From the NCBI RefSeq assembly GCF_002312805.1, contig NZ_NMUA01000012.1, positions 90,642-154,641 of the forward strand: a stretch of 64,000 bases of DNA, in the 5' to 3' direction. Position 1 is the first letter of the stretch, and every line of letters begins with the position of its first letter. Origin of the DNA: Sphingobium sp. D43FB (GTDB lineage: Bacteria; Pseudomonadota; Alphaproteobacteria; Sphingomonadales; Sphingomonadaceae). The translations under genes and the position numbers were made by a program. Shown here one piece after another: positions 38,855 to 51,062 of this stretch. Below the pieces are notes generated by a model, which had not been told where the DNA came from, did no database searches, and saw only the letters and a list, made by a program, of their open reading frames with translations.

Positions 38855-38886
38855 CCCTGACCGGATCGAGTGTGATCCGGTCAGGG
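38855..38886. repeat. 13-bp perfect inverted repeat inside the operon
   Basis: CCCTGACCGGATC and GATCCGGTCAGGG form a perfect 13-bp stem around the 6-nt loop GAGTGT, between the isochorismatase-type and alpha/beta hydrolase genes. No T run follows in either direction, so it is more likely an mRNA stability or processing hairpin, or a partial terminator, than a full intrinsic terminator. Confidence 0.7.
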
Positions 38887-38894
38887 TGCCGGGA

Positions 38895-39551
38895 TCAGTG
38901 ACCGCCTTCGGACGCGCCGAACATGGTCTTGGCATAGGTGATGCCGATGCCGTAGCCACCGCCCCATTTGCGGGCGATGCCGGTGGTGAGGTCATAGGTT
39001 TCGCCCCGTGCCCAGTCGCGCTGGAGTTCGAGCAGATATTGCAGCGCCGTAATCGGGCGAGCGCCCGCCTGGATCATCCGCGCGACGGCACGCTCATGCG
39101 CTTCTTCGGAAATGTCGCCGCACGCGTCGGTAATGACATAGACTTCAAATCCCTGTTCCAGTGCGGACAGGGCCGGGCCGACGATGCAGACGCTGGTCCA
39201 CAGGCCCGCCAGGACGATCCGGCCCTTCCCGATGCGGTTGATCTCTTCGATCACGGCGGCATCCTCCCATGTGTTCATCGATGTCCGATCGAGCATTGCC
39301 TGGCCTGGAAAGGGATCGGTGATCTCGGTGAACATCGGGCCGGAAAAGCTCTTTTCGGCAACCGTGGTCAATATGGTGGGGACGTTGAACCCGGCTGCGG
39401 AACTGGCAACCAGCGCGGCATTGTTGCGCAGCAGTTCGGGCGCGATCGACTTGGTGGCGAAGGCCATTTGCGACTGGAAATCGATCAGCACGAGCGCATG
39501 ATCGGATGGCGACAGCAAGGCGGTTGCCGGTGTGGCGGTTGCGGTAGGCAT
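38895..39551 (-). CDS. Isochorismatase-family hydrolase (YcaC-like)
   Basis: A 218-residue cysteine hydrolase. The catalytic Asp24 lies in ALVLIDFQSQM, the Cys122 in LAGLWTSVCIVGP, and the segment MLDRTSMNTWED is typical of the YcaC subgroup; the catalytic Lys is less certain. Such enzymes hydrolyse amide or ester-like bonds of small molecules, but YcaC-type substrates are mostly unknown. The ATG at 39551 follows AAGGA. It is the first gene of the seven-gene operon and is divergent from a two-component system, whose response regulator may control it from the 226-bp region between them. Confidence 0.87.
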   Translation of the reverse strand: MPTATATPATALLSPSDHALVLIDFQSQMAFATKSIAPELLRNNAALVASSAAGFNVPTILTTVAEKSFSGPMFTEITDPFPGQAMLDRTSMNTWEDAAVIEEINRIGKGRIVLAGLWTSVCIVGPALSALEQGFEVYVITDACGDISEEAHERAVARMIQAGARPITALQYLLELQRDWARGETYDLTTGIARKWGGGYGIGITYAKTMFGASEGGH

Positions 39552-39611
39552 GGACAATATCCTTTCGACGAGGACAGGAATGGGGGGCAGCAATAGGCGC
39601 TTCCTGCAAGG

Positions 39612-39632
39612 CGATCGTCACGGTGACGATCG
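39612..39632. promoter_or_regulatory. 21-bp palindrome in divergent promoter region
   Basis: CGATCGTCAC and GTGACGATCG are perfect 10-bp inverted arms around one central base. It lies between the hydrolase operon (start 39551) and the sensor kinase (start 39778). Its symmetry suits a dimeric regulator such as the NarL-type response regulator encoded next door. Confidence 0.5.
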
Positions 39633-39692
39633 GCAGGGGCAATGATTACACCCGAAGCCCGCTGGCCCCCACACTGGCAAGGGGGATAGGCG

Positions 39693-39712
39693 GCTCCCCC
39701 ATTTGGGGGAGC
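39693..39712. promoter_or_regulatory. CTCCCCCATTTGGGGGAG palindrome upstream of sensor kinase
   Basis: GCTCCCCC and GGGGGAGC form an 8-bp perfect inverted repeat with an ATTT centre, and a looser CCCCC...GGGGG pair lies just upstream (39665-39685). There is no T run, so a regulator-binding site or leader hairpin is likelier than a terminator. It sits about 66 bp before the kinase start. Confidence 0.45.
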
Positions 39713-39777
39713 GCGCGCTATGGTCACGCCCGACCCCATCCGATAGGTTGCGGCAACGCGCATCAGGGGGACTATCT

Positions 39778-42750
39778 TTGCGCCATATCAGGTCATGGTT
39801 GCTGATGGTAGCAGCGCTGGTGGCGACGCCACTCGCCGCCGCGGGCATAGAGGGATTCAAGCATAGCAGCTGGACGCCCGAACAAGGCGCGCCCAGCAAT
39901 GTCGTCGGCATCGCCCAGACGCCGGACGGCTATCTGTGGATCGCGTCGGCCGAGGGCGTCTTCCGCTTCGATGGGTTGAGCTTCGAATCCATACCGGCCC
40001 CGCGCGAGGCGCGTTTCGCCCATGCCATCCCGACCTCTGTCTTTGCCGATCGGGATGGCCGCTTATGGGTGGGCTTCAATCAAAATGCGGGCGCGGCCGT
40101 CTATCGCGCCGGTCGCTTGCACGCCCTGTCCATGCCGGCGCCTCCGCCCTCTATCCTGAAATTCGCCCAGACCGCCGACGGTGCCCTGTGGGCGTCCTGG
40201 GGCGGCCAGGGGGACAGGTTATTTCGTTATCGTAATGATAATTGGCAGGTCATGGACCGGCGCTTGAACCTGCCACCGGGCGAGATTGCGGCGATAGCCT
40301 CGACAGCGGATGGCAGCCTTTGGGTGACGCTGGGCAACAGCCGCGCGGATGGCACGCTCGCCCGGCTGTTGCCCGGTGCCGCCCGGTTTCAGACAGAGGC
40401 CGACCGCATCGGCTTCACCATGCTCGCCCGCGCGCCCGATGGGGCGCTATGGATTTCGGATCGCAATGCCACCCACATGATCCGCGATGCCAAAGGCGCT
40501 CCGCCCGTCCGCCCGCGCCTGTTCCCGCCAGTCGCCGGTGCCGCCGTCCCTACCCTGGCCTTCGACCGGCGCGGCGGCATCTGGGGCACGACGCGCGGCG
40601 TCGGACTGTTCCGGCTCGATCCGGCGACGGGCACGGGTGTCGAGCGGCTGGAGGTCGGCCGCATGCTCTCATCCGATGCCACGATCGATGCCTTCACCGA
40701 TCGCGAAGGCAGCATCTGGGTAGCGACCGATGTCGGGCTGGATCGCTATCGACCCGCCGCCATAGCCCGTCTGTCGGCCATCCCGCCCGATGTGCAGGAT
40801 GGCCTGAAACTGGCCCGCGCCAGTGACGGCACGGTCTTCGTCGCGGGAAGCCAGGCTCTTTATGCCCTCGCACCCGGCGGCCCCGCGCGGCGCATCGCCG
40901 ATGGCCTGGGTCGCGTCGCAACGCTTTGCCCCGCTTCGGACGGCGGCATATGGATCGCCCATGGCAAGTCCATGACGCGCTATGACGCCACGGGTCCATC
41001 GACCAGCTTCGCCCTGCCATCAGACCCCGTCGCCCCGACCAGTTGCGCGCAGGACCGGCGTGGACGGCTGTGGATCGATGGCGCGGGCGTGCTCTGGGTC
41101 GGCGCGAAGGCACGCTGGCAGCGGGCCGCCGCCGACCTTGAGGGTGGCGGCGCGCTGGACATCGTCGCCGATCCCGATGGCAGCGGGGTGCTGGTCAATA
41201 CAGGCCATGCCGACCTGCTGAAGCTGGATGCCGTCACCAGCCGCGGCGTACCTGGCCCTCCGCTCGCCATCGGCGCGCTAGCCGCGCTGTGGACAAGCCA
41301 GGATGGCGTCTATGCCAGTGGCGCAAAGGGCATAGCACGCATCGCCGGTAGCCGGGTGCAGCGTATCGAGGCGAAGAACAATCCTTGGCTCGTCGGCGTG
41401 CGCGGCATGGCGCTGGGCAGGGACGGTGCCGCCTGGTTCCTGGTACGCCTCGGCATTGTCCGGGTCGCTGTCCGCGATCTGGCGCGGGGCTTTGCGGCGC
41501 CCACGACCGCCCTGCCCCATCGCCTGTTCGACAGCCATGATGGCTATGCGACGCGCGGCCAGGCAATCAGCTTCCGCACGCCGCAGGTTGCCGCGACCGG
41601 CGATGGCCGCCTTATCTTCGCGACGCGCGCTGGCCCGCTTCTGGTCGATCCGGCCGATGCGGTCCGTAGTCCGCTGTCGCCCCCGGTCAGCATCCGCAGC
41701 ATTGCAGCCGGATCGCTGGTGCGGCGCGATCCCCCCGCCAGCCTGACGCTGCCAGCAGGCACGCACACGGTTCGGATCGGCTTTGCTGTCAACAGCCTCG
41801 CCGTGCCCAGCCGTAACCGGGCCTTTTATCGCCTCGAAGGTCAGAGCGGCGGGTGGACGGCGGCGGGCGGACGGCGCGAGGCGACCTATACCAATTTGGG
41901 ACCGGGACGCTACCGGTTCCAGGTGATCGCGGTCAGTGCCGATGGCGTCTGGAACCGCCGTGGCCAGACACTTGCGATCACTATTCCACCGACCTTCCTG
42001 CAAAGCTGGACCTTCAAGCTGCTCTGCATGGCGCTGGGCCTGGCCTTGCTGTGGGTGGCCTATCGCATCCGGCTGCGCTTTCTGGCGCGCGAAATCCGCT
42101 CGCGCCTGCTTGATCGGCTGCGCGAGCGGGAGCGCGTCGCGCGCGATATCCACGACACGCTGCTGCAATCGATCCAGGCGCTGATGCTGCGCTTTCAACT
42201 CGCGGCCGATGGCTTGCCTGCGGGGCATCCGGCGCGCGGGCAGTTGGAGGAAGCGATGGACCGCGCCGATGATGTGATCGCCGAAGGGCGGGACCGATTG
42301 AGCGACCTGCGCCGGACGGAGGGCCTGGAAGATCCCGAAGCGGCGCTACGCGAGATTGCCGGGCATCAGTTGGCGGGGACGGCGATCGCGATCACGATAC
42401 GCTCTTCCGGCACGGTCCGGCCGATCGATGCGGTGGCCTGGGACGAGCTCGCCAGCATCGCGGCCGAAGTCCTGTTCAACGCGGCCCGCCATGCCCATGC
42501 CTCCGCGATGGTCGCCGAAATCCAGTATCGCAGCACCGGCCTGACCTTGCGCATCACCGACGATGGCATCGGCATCCCGCCACATATGGCCAAGGAGGGA
42601 CGGCAGGGCCATTTCGGCATAGCGGGTATGCGCGAGCGGGCCGCCCGGATCGGCGGCCATTTCCGCATCGAAAGACGGCGCGAGGGCGGAACCGAAGTGA
42701 CCGTGACAGTGCCCGCTGCCATGGTATATGGGAGCAGCAGAAAGCGATAG
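39778..42750 (+). CDS. Propeller-type sensor histidine kinase (HisKA_3)
   Basis: A sensor of about 990 residues. A signal or membrane segment (RHIRSWLLMVAALVATPLAAAG) is followed by two-component regulator propeller repeats over about residues 25-650 (for example VVGIAQTPDGYLWIASAEGVFRF in parts), a Y_Y_Y domain near 680-735, a membrane helix near 740-765, and a cytoplasmic HisKA_3 domain with phospho-acceptor His792 (ARDIHDTLLQS). The HATPase region has LFNAARHAHASA and DDGIGIP, and ends with GIAGMRERA. The probable start is a TTG preceded by AGGGGG; ATG at 39805 is an alternative. It senses a periplasmic signal, and phosphorylates the adjacent regulator. Confidence 0.9.
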   Translation: MRHIRSWLLMVAALVATPLAAAGIEGFKHSSWTPEQGAPSNVVGIAQTPDGYLWIASAEGVFRFDGLSFESIPAPREARFAHAIPTSVFADRDGRLWVGFNQNAGAAVYRAGRLHALSMPAPPPSILKFAQTADGALWASWGGQGDRLFRYRNDNWQVMDRRLNLPPGEIAAIASTADGSLWVTLGNSRADGTLARLLPGAARFQTEADRIGFTMLARAPDGALWISDRNATHMIRDAKGAPPVRPRLFPPVAGAAVPTLAFDRRGGIWGTTRGVGLFRLDPATGTGVERLEVGRMLSSDATIDAFTDREGSIWVATDVGLDRYRPAAIARLSAIPPDVQDGLKLARASDGTVFVAGSQALYALAPGGPARRIADGLGRVATLCPASDGGIWIAHGKSMTRYDATGPSTSFALPSDPVAPTSCAQDRRGRLWIDGAGVLWVGAKARWQRAAADLEGGGALDIVADPDGSGVLVNTGHADLLKLDAVTSRGVPGPPLAIGALAALWTSQDGVYASGAKGIARIAGSRVQRIEAKNNPWLVGVRGMALGRDGAAWFLVRLGIVRVAVRDLARGFAAPTTALPHRLFDSHDGYATRGQAISFRTPQVAATGDGRLIFATRAGPLLVDPADAVRSPLSPPVSIRSIAAGSLVRRDPPASLTLPAGTHTVRIGFAVNSLAVPSRNRAFYRLEGQSGGWTAAGGRREATYTNLGPGRYRFQVIAVSADGVWNRRGQTLAITIPPTFLQSWTFKLLCMALGLALLWVAYRIRLRFLAREIRSRLLDRLRERERVARDIHDTLLQSIQALMLRFQLAADGLPAGHPARGQLEEAMDRADDVIAEGRDRLSDLRRTEGLEDPEAALREIAGHQLAGTAIAITIRSSGTVRPIDAVAWDELASIAAEVLFNAARHAHASAMVAEIQYRSTGLTLRITDDGIGIPPHMAKEGRQGHFGIAGMRERAARIGGHFRIERRREGGTEVTVTVPAAMVYGSSRKR

Positions 42751-42766
42751 CGGCAGGTGGGCAGGC

Positions 42767-43414
42767 ATGAGCGGTGTGAACGACGCATCCGAGCGCGACA
42801 GGCCGATCCGTCTGCTGGTCGTCGATGATCACCCGATGGTGCGCGAGGGGATTTGCGCCACGCTGGCCAGGCAAGACGACATGGTCATCGTCGGCGAGGC
42901 CGAAGACGGGGTCGAAGCATTGGCCCTGTTCCGCGACCTTCGCCCCGATGTCGTGCTGATGGACATTCAGATGCCCCAGATGGATGGCATAGAGGCGCTG
43001 CAGGCGATCCGCGCCGCGCGGGCCGATGCCACCGTCCTCATCCTGACCACCTATCCGGGCGACGTGCAGGCGCATCGCGCGCTGCAGGCGGGCGCAGCCG
43101 GCTATCTGCTCAAATCCTGCCTGCGCAAGGAACTGGTCGATACCGTGCGCGCCGTGCATGCGCACCGCCGGGTGATTTCGCCCGCCGTTGCACAGCAATT
43201 GGCGCTGCACGACCCGCAGGATCGGTTGACCAACCGCGAAGTCGATGTCCTGCGCCTCGTCGCCGAAGGGCAGCCGAACAAGCAGATCGCCTGGCAATTG
43301 TCGGTCTCGATCGAGACCGTCAAGTCGCACCTCAAATCGATATTCGAGAAGCTGGGCGTGGACGACCGCACCCATGCGGTAACGGTCGCCGTCCGCCGCG
43401 GCTATTTCAGCTGA
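42767..43414 (+). CDS. NarL/FixJ-type response regulator
   Basis: A 215-residue response regulator. The receiver domain has the acidic pair in LLVVDDHPMVREG, the phospho-acceptor Asp66 in VVLMDIQMPQMDG, and the conserved Lys in GYLLKSC. A LuxR-type helix-turn-helix follows (LTNREVDVLRLVAEGQPNKQIAWQLSVS then VKSHLKSIFEKL). It starts 16 bp after the kinase stop, with AGGTGGG upstream, so the two form a cognate pair. The divergent hydrolase operon is its most likely target. The stop lies 7 bp from the end of the convergent synthetase remnant. Confidence 0.93.
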   Translation: MSGVNDASERDRPIRLLVVDDHPMVREGICATLARQDDMVIVGEAEDGVEALALFRDLRPDVVLMDIQMPQMDGIEALQAIRAARADATVLILTTYPGDVQAHRALQAGAAGYLLKSCLRKELVDTVRAVHAHRRVISPAVAQQLALHDPQDRLTNREVDVLRLVAEGQPNKQIAWQLSVSIETVKSHLKSIFEKLGVDDRTHAVTVAVRRGYFS

Positions 43415-43421
43415 TCGGGCT

Positions 43422-44570
43422 TCACGCCAAACCCAATTCCGCGACAAGTGCCTTTTGCAGGCGGAATTTCTGAATCTTGGACGTCGACATCGGCCATTGA
43501 TCGACAATGCGGACATGGCGCGGCACTTTGAAGCTCGCGACCTTGCCCTTGCAATGATCGATCAGTTCCTGCGTGGTCGTCTGGCTGCCATCGACCAGTT
43601 CGACGAATGCGGCGGGCACTTCGCTATAGCGGTCGTCGGGTATGCCCACGACCTGCGCCAGCTTCACCGCGGGGTGGCTCTGCAGCATCGCCTCGATTTC
43701 CGCGGCCGCGACATTTTCGCCGCCGACCTTCAGCATATCCTTGGTCCGGCCGCGGAACATCACCTGCCCGTCTGCATCCATCGACCCGATATCGCCGGTG
43801 TGGAACCAGCCATCACGCATGACTTCCGCCGTTTTTTCCGGGGCGTTGTAATAGCCCTTGAGCATGTTGGGACCGCGTATCACGATCTCGCCATGCTCGC
43901 CCGGCGCGCAATCCCGCCCGCTTTCGACGTCGATGATGCGCATTTCCCATTCGTCCAGCACTTCGCCGCATCGGCCGGTGCGCTGTTCGAAACTATTGTC
44001 CAGCCTGCTGGTCGAGACCGTCCCGGCGCCTTCGGTCAGGCCATAGGTGCCGACCTGAATCGTGTGCGGCATCGCCGCGGTCACCGCATCCTTGATCCAG
44101 GCGGGTTGTACCGCGAAATTGGAATTCATGATCCGCAGGCTCGACAGGTCGGTGTCCCCGAATGTCGGATGGGTTATCAGATCCTGCATGATCGTGACGA
44201 AGCTGGGATAGGCGATCGTCGCCTTTTCCCGGCCCAGCATTTCGAGCGCCACGCCCGCATCGAAATAGGGCACGGTCATATAGGCACCGCCCAGATCAAG
44301 GATCATCGTCATCGGCAGAATGCCCGCGATGTGGAATATGGGGAGCGGCGACCAGACCTTGTCGCGTTCGGTAACCTGATAGCGCTTGCCTAGATTGCGG
44401 CTGTTGCCGACCTGCGCCCGGTGGGCAATCATCGCGCCCTTGGGCGTGGCGGTGGTGCCCGATGTATAGAGAATCATCGCTACATCATCGGCGTCTACCG
44501 CGTCGATCGCATCATCGACCGCTTGTTCGGGGACATCGGCACCCAGCGCCAGCGCTTCGCTGCCGCTCAT
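43422..44570 (-). pseudogene. Acyl-CoA synthetase, N-terminally truncated
   Basis: The frame encodes about 382 residues of an AMP-binding (adenylate-forming) enzyme. The phosphate-binding motif MILYTSGTTATPKGAMIAH, the GWFHTGDIGSMDADG hinge region, FRGRTKDMLKVGGENV and the C-terminal catalytic Lys in STSKIQKFRLQ are all present. The first 130-160 residues normally found before the phosphate-binding motif are missing. Upstream, the frame stays open for another 74 codons, but that stretch is antisense to a lipoyl-domain fragment and has no synthetase similarity. I therefore read this as a gene cut at about 44,570 by a rearrangement. A short functional protein starting at ATG 44570 cannot be fully excluded. 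Confidence 0.8.
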
Positions 44571-44574
44571 CGGG

Positions 44575-44778
44575 ATGGGAATGCAGGATGCCGAAATCGT
44601 CCGATGGCTCAAGGGTGTCGGCGACAAGGTCGAGGCAGGCGAACCCTTGGTCGAAGTGGAAGCAGCCAAGACAACCGTCGAAGTGCCGTCGCCCGGTTCG
44701 GGAACCCTGACCGATATTCTGGTGGCGGAAGGTGAATCCGCCGATGTCCGCAGCCACATCGCGACGATCTTGGTCTGA
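44575..44778 (+). pseudogene. Lipoyl/biotinyl-attachment domain fragment
   Basis: About 67 codons encode a lipoyl domain: GMQDAEIVRWLKGVGDKV, then GEPLVEVEAAKTTVEVPSPG with the modifiable Lys in EAAKTTVE, then SGTLTDILVAEGESADV. The first beta-strand of the domain is cut off; similarity to the expected PxIGMGMQDAE start is reached at about 44,563, exactly where the opposite-strand synthetase fragment ends. The ATG at 44575 has no good ribosome binding site. It lies 1 bp upstream of the PQQ dehydrogenase start. It could be a remnant of an E2 or acyl carrier subunit, or a marginally functional stand-alone domain. Confidence 0.7.
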
Positions 44779-44779
44779 C

Positions 44780-46789
44780 ATGCCAAGGACATGGCGCAAA
44801 CGGCGGTTGGCCATTGGCGGCCTTATCTTGCTCCTCGCCCTTGCAGGCGCGGGCCTGTGGTGGCGCATTGCGCATCCGCCGTTGCCGCCTTTGTTCATTC
44901 CTACCCGCCTGCCCGCCCAGACCGCCTGGGCACAATGGGGGGCTACAGCGGCCGGCACGCGCTACACGGAAGCGGCGCAGATCGTACCGGGCAATGTCGG
45001 CCATCTCCAGGTCGCCTGGCGCTATTCGACGGGCGAACTGTCGCGTCGCCCGGAGGCGATACTGGCCAACAGCACCAGCGAGACCACGCCGATACTGGCC
45101 GCGGGTTCGCTGGTGACATGCACCCCCTTTTCCCGCGTCATCGCGCTTGATCCGGCCACGGGACGGGAGAAGTGGACATTCGATCCCAAGATCGACCCGA
45201 ATTTCAAGCTGCCCGATCAATATATCTGTCGTGGCGTATCGCAATGGCGCGATCCCGAAGCGGCATCGGGCGCGCTGTGCGCCGAGCGCATCATCCTAGC
45301 CACAGTCGACATGCGCCTGATCGCGCTGGATGCCCGCACTGGGCGGATCTGCCCAGGATTTGGCCAGAACGGTACGGTGCGGATCGATCCGGGGCCACTC
45401 CATCATCCTAGCGAGGTCAAGCTGGCCGCGCCGGCGGCGATCGCGGCAGGCAGCATCGTGGTCGGCACGTCTATTCTGGACAATGTCCGCGCCAGCGCCC
45501 CGCGCGGCATCATTCGCGCCTACGATGTTCGGACGGGGCAACCGCTCTGGACATTCGACCCTATTCCCCAGACGGGTGGCAGCGATCGCGACTGGATGGG
45601 CGATAGTCGCCTGAAAACCGGTGCCGCCAATGTCTGGTCGGTCATATCTGCCGATACGCAGCGCGGGCTGGTCTTCCTGCCCACGTCCAGTGCATCGCCC
45701 GACTATTATGGTGGCCAGCGTCCGGGTGACAACCGGCATGCCAACAGCGTCGTGGCGTTGAATGCCCGAACCGGTGCGCTCGTCTGGGCGCGCCAGCTGA
45801 TCCATCATGATATCTGGGATTATGATACGCCCGCTCAACCGACCCTTGTCGACATCCAGCGCGATAGTCGCGCGGTCCCGGCACTGGTCCAGCCCACCAA
45901 GCAAGGCTATGTCTTCATCCTCGACCGTCGAACCGGTGCGCCGCTATTTCCCATCGACGAAGTGCCGGTGCCGCAAGGCGGAATGCCGGGCGAGTGGCTG
46001 TCACCGACGCAGCCGCGACCAAGATTGCCCAAGCCGATCGTACCGCAATCCGTAAAGCCGGAGGACGCATGGGGTTTTACCGCCTGGGACCGCGGGAAAT
46101 GTCGCGACCTCATCGCCCGCTATCGCAGCGAAGGGCTGTTTACCCCGATCAGCGAACGCGGGACGATCACCTACCCCGCCGCTTCGGGTGGCGCGAACTG
46201 GGGGGCGGGTGCGATCGATCCTGCGCGGCAAATTTACTATATCAATTCCAGCCGCATCGCTTCCGTCATCCGGTTGCGTCGGCGCGCGCCGGGCGCCGGT
46301 GGGACCGTCAAGCTCTCGGCGACCGAAGACGTGTCCCCGATGGCGGGCACCCCTTATGAAGTGAAGCGCGAATGGTTGCTGTCGCCGTTGGGCGCCCCCT
46401 GTACGAAGCCACCATGGGGCGGACTGACCGCGATCGACCTGCGATCGGGCCGCACGCTTTGGGACGTGCCGCTGGGCACCATCAACGACAAGGTCGCCGT
46501 ACCGCTGCCCTTCGATCTCTCCTTGGGCACGCCCAATATCGGTGGGCCGATCGCAACGAAGGGCGGCGTCCTGTTCATCGCCGCAACCATGGACGGCTAT
46601 CTGCGGGCGATCGAAATGGCCACGGGGAAGGAATTATGGCGCGACGCCCTACCCGGTGGCAGCCAGACGACACCGATGAGCTATATGGCGGGCGGGCGGC
46701 AATTCGTGGTCGTCGCGTCGGGCCAGCATATGTGGTTTCAAACCAAGCGATCGGATGAAATAGTGGCCTACGCCTTGCCGATGAAATGA
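44780..46789 (+). CDS. Membrane-bound PQQ-dependent dehydrogenase
   Basis: A 669-residue quinoprotein of the membrane glucose dehydrogenase-like group. One N-terminal membrane helix (about residues 9-30, LAIGGLILLLALAGAGLWW) anchors an eight-bladed PQQ propeller facing the periplasm. Typical segments are TSETTPILAAGSLVTCTPFS, IALDPATGREKWTFDPK, HHDIWDYDTPAQP and ATKGGVLFIAATMDGYLRA. It has only one helix, unlike the five of E. coli Gcd. It oxidises an aldose, polyol or cyclic alcohol and passes electrons to quinone. No PQQ synthesis gene is in the window. The start follows the lipoyl-domain stop directly, so its original promoter may have been lost. Confidence 0.88.
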   Translation: MPRTWRKRRLAIGGLILLLALAGAGLWWRIAHPPLPPLFIPTRLPAQTAWAQWGATAAGTRYTEAAQIVPGNVGHLQVAWRYSTGELSRRPEAILANSTSETTPILAAGSLVTCTPFSRVIALDPATGREKWTFDPKIDPNFKLPDQYICRGVSQWRDPEAASGALCAERIILATVDMRLIALDARTGRICPGFGQNGTVRIDPGPLHHPSEVKLAAPAAIAAGSIVVGTSILDNVRASAPRGIIRAYDVRTGQPLWTFDPIPQTGGSDRDWMGDSRLKTGAANVWSVISADTQRGLVFLPTSSASPDYYGGQRPGDNRHANSVVALNARTGALVWARQLIHHDIWDYDTPAQPTLVDIQRDSRAVPALVQPTKQGYVFILDRRTGAPLFPIDEVPVPQGGMPGEWLSPTQPRPRLPKPIVPQSVKPEDAWGFTAWDRGKCRDLIARYRSEGLFTPISERGTITYPAASGGANWGAGAIDPARQIYYINSSRIASVIRLRRRAPGAGGTVKLSATEDVSPMAGTPYEVKREWLLSPLGAPCTKPPWGGLTAIDLRSGRTLWDVPLGTINDKVAVPLPFDLSLGTPNIGGPIATKGGVLFIAATMDGYLRAIEMATGKELWRDALPGGSQTTPMSYMAGGRQFVVVASGQHMWFQTKRSDEIVAYALPMK

Positions 46790-47571
46790 TCGCCTTCGTC
46801 GCGTTGCGCGCGGTTGGTAGACGCGCGCGATCCGATGTCGCTCAGTCCCAATGACATCTGCTTGTCCGCCAGCATGGCGACATAGCTGCTACGAACAGGA
46901 TCGATCAGGACGAGAGTGGCGGTCTTGAGAAAATTGGCATGGAGTTCGAGACGGCAGTGATCTTCATCGACGGCGCCCACCGCCCAGCGATGATAGACCA
47001 GAAATTCGGTCGCTACGAATTCTTGTGCGATGCGTTCGAGGTCGAGATCGTCGCGCGTATGCCCTTGCCGTATTTCGCGGTCCATCCAGTTGCGAAAGCG
47101 GTTATACGCCACGGATCGTAATTCGCGGATCGCATCGACACGCGGCTCCATGGAAAAATAGAAACCGATCACGACCCGCGCATATTCCGCATCGCGCTGC
47201 ATTTCCGACACCATCCAGTCGAGTTCATCGAAAACGACGTCTATGGTATAATCGCGCTGGCGGCGGGCGATGGAGGCACGGACCTCGCGCACCCGGTCTG
47301 ACACGGTTGCCAGAATGACGCCCTCCTTGTCGTCGAACAGCCTGTAAAGCGTTCTAGGTGCGACCTCTGCTTCCCGGCTTAGACGGTCGATGGTCAGGCC
47401 CGTCGTACCCCCCTCCCCCAGAATACGGTGCGCGCAGTCAATGATGCGCTGGCGCCGCTCAGTCATGATGGCGCTGGTATATTTCCGGCGACGCTTTGGC
47501 GCTACTTCAATCGCGGCAATCGGATTTTCGAGTTGCCCGGCCGTGATGTTCGATTTGGAATTGTCTGCCAT
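46768..47571 (-). CDS. TetR/AcrR-family regulator
   Basis: A 267-residue regulator. The helix-turn-helix is near residues 60-90 with TGLTIDRLSREAEVAPRTLYRLFDDKEG; the N-terminal 40 residues are a basic, low-complexity extension (VAPKRRRKY). The C-terminal ligand domain is all-helical and not diagnostic. The ATG at 47571 gives MADNSKSN; a later ATG at the start of the TERRQRIID helix would remove the extension. It lies 127 bp downstream of the rhamnosidase gene, in the same direction, and overlaps the PQQ dehydrogenase gene by 22 bp tail to tail, so it could regulate either. Confidence 0.88.
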   Translation of the reverse strand: MADNSKSNITAGQLENPIAAIEVAPKRRRKYTSAIMTERRQRIIDCAHRILGEGGTTGLTIDRLSREAEVAPRTLYRLFDDKEGVILATVSDRVREVRASIARRQRDYTIDVVFDELDWMVSEMQRDAEYARVVIGFYFSMEPRVDAIRELRSVAYNRFRNWMDREIRQGHTRDDLDLERIAQEFVATEFLVYHRWAVGAVDEDHCRLELHANFLKTATLVLIDPVRSSYVAMLADKQMSLGLSDIGSRASTNRAQRDEGDHFIGKA

Positions 47572-47697
47572 TCTCGTAACGACCCTACGCGGCAGGCCGG
47601 GCGCATTCAACTTACAAAATTGCGCGGTAGCGATACCGCAGCCACACGGGCGAAATCTCAATTCTATTCCGCGAGGCTATCGCCCAACGCCAAGCTC

Positions 47698-51045
<3,348 letters not shown>

Positions 51046-51062
51046 GGGCACAATCCTTGCAG

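Noticed and set aside
44571..44792. N-terminal extension of the acyl-CoA synthetase up to 44792
   Set aside because: The extension is antisense to the lipoyl-domain fragment and has no synthetase similarity, so it is a chance open frame across a junction.
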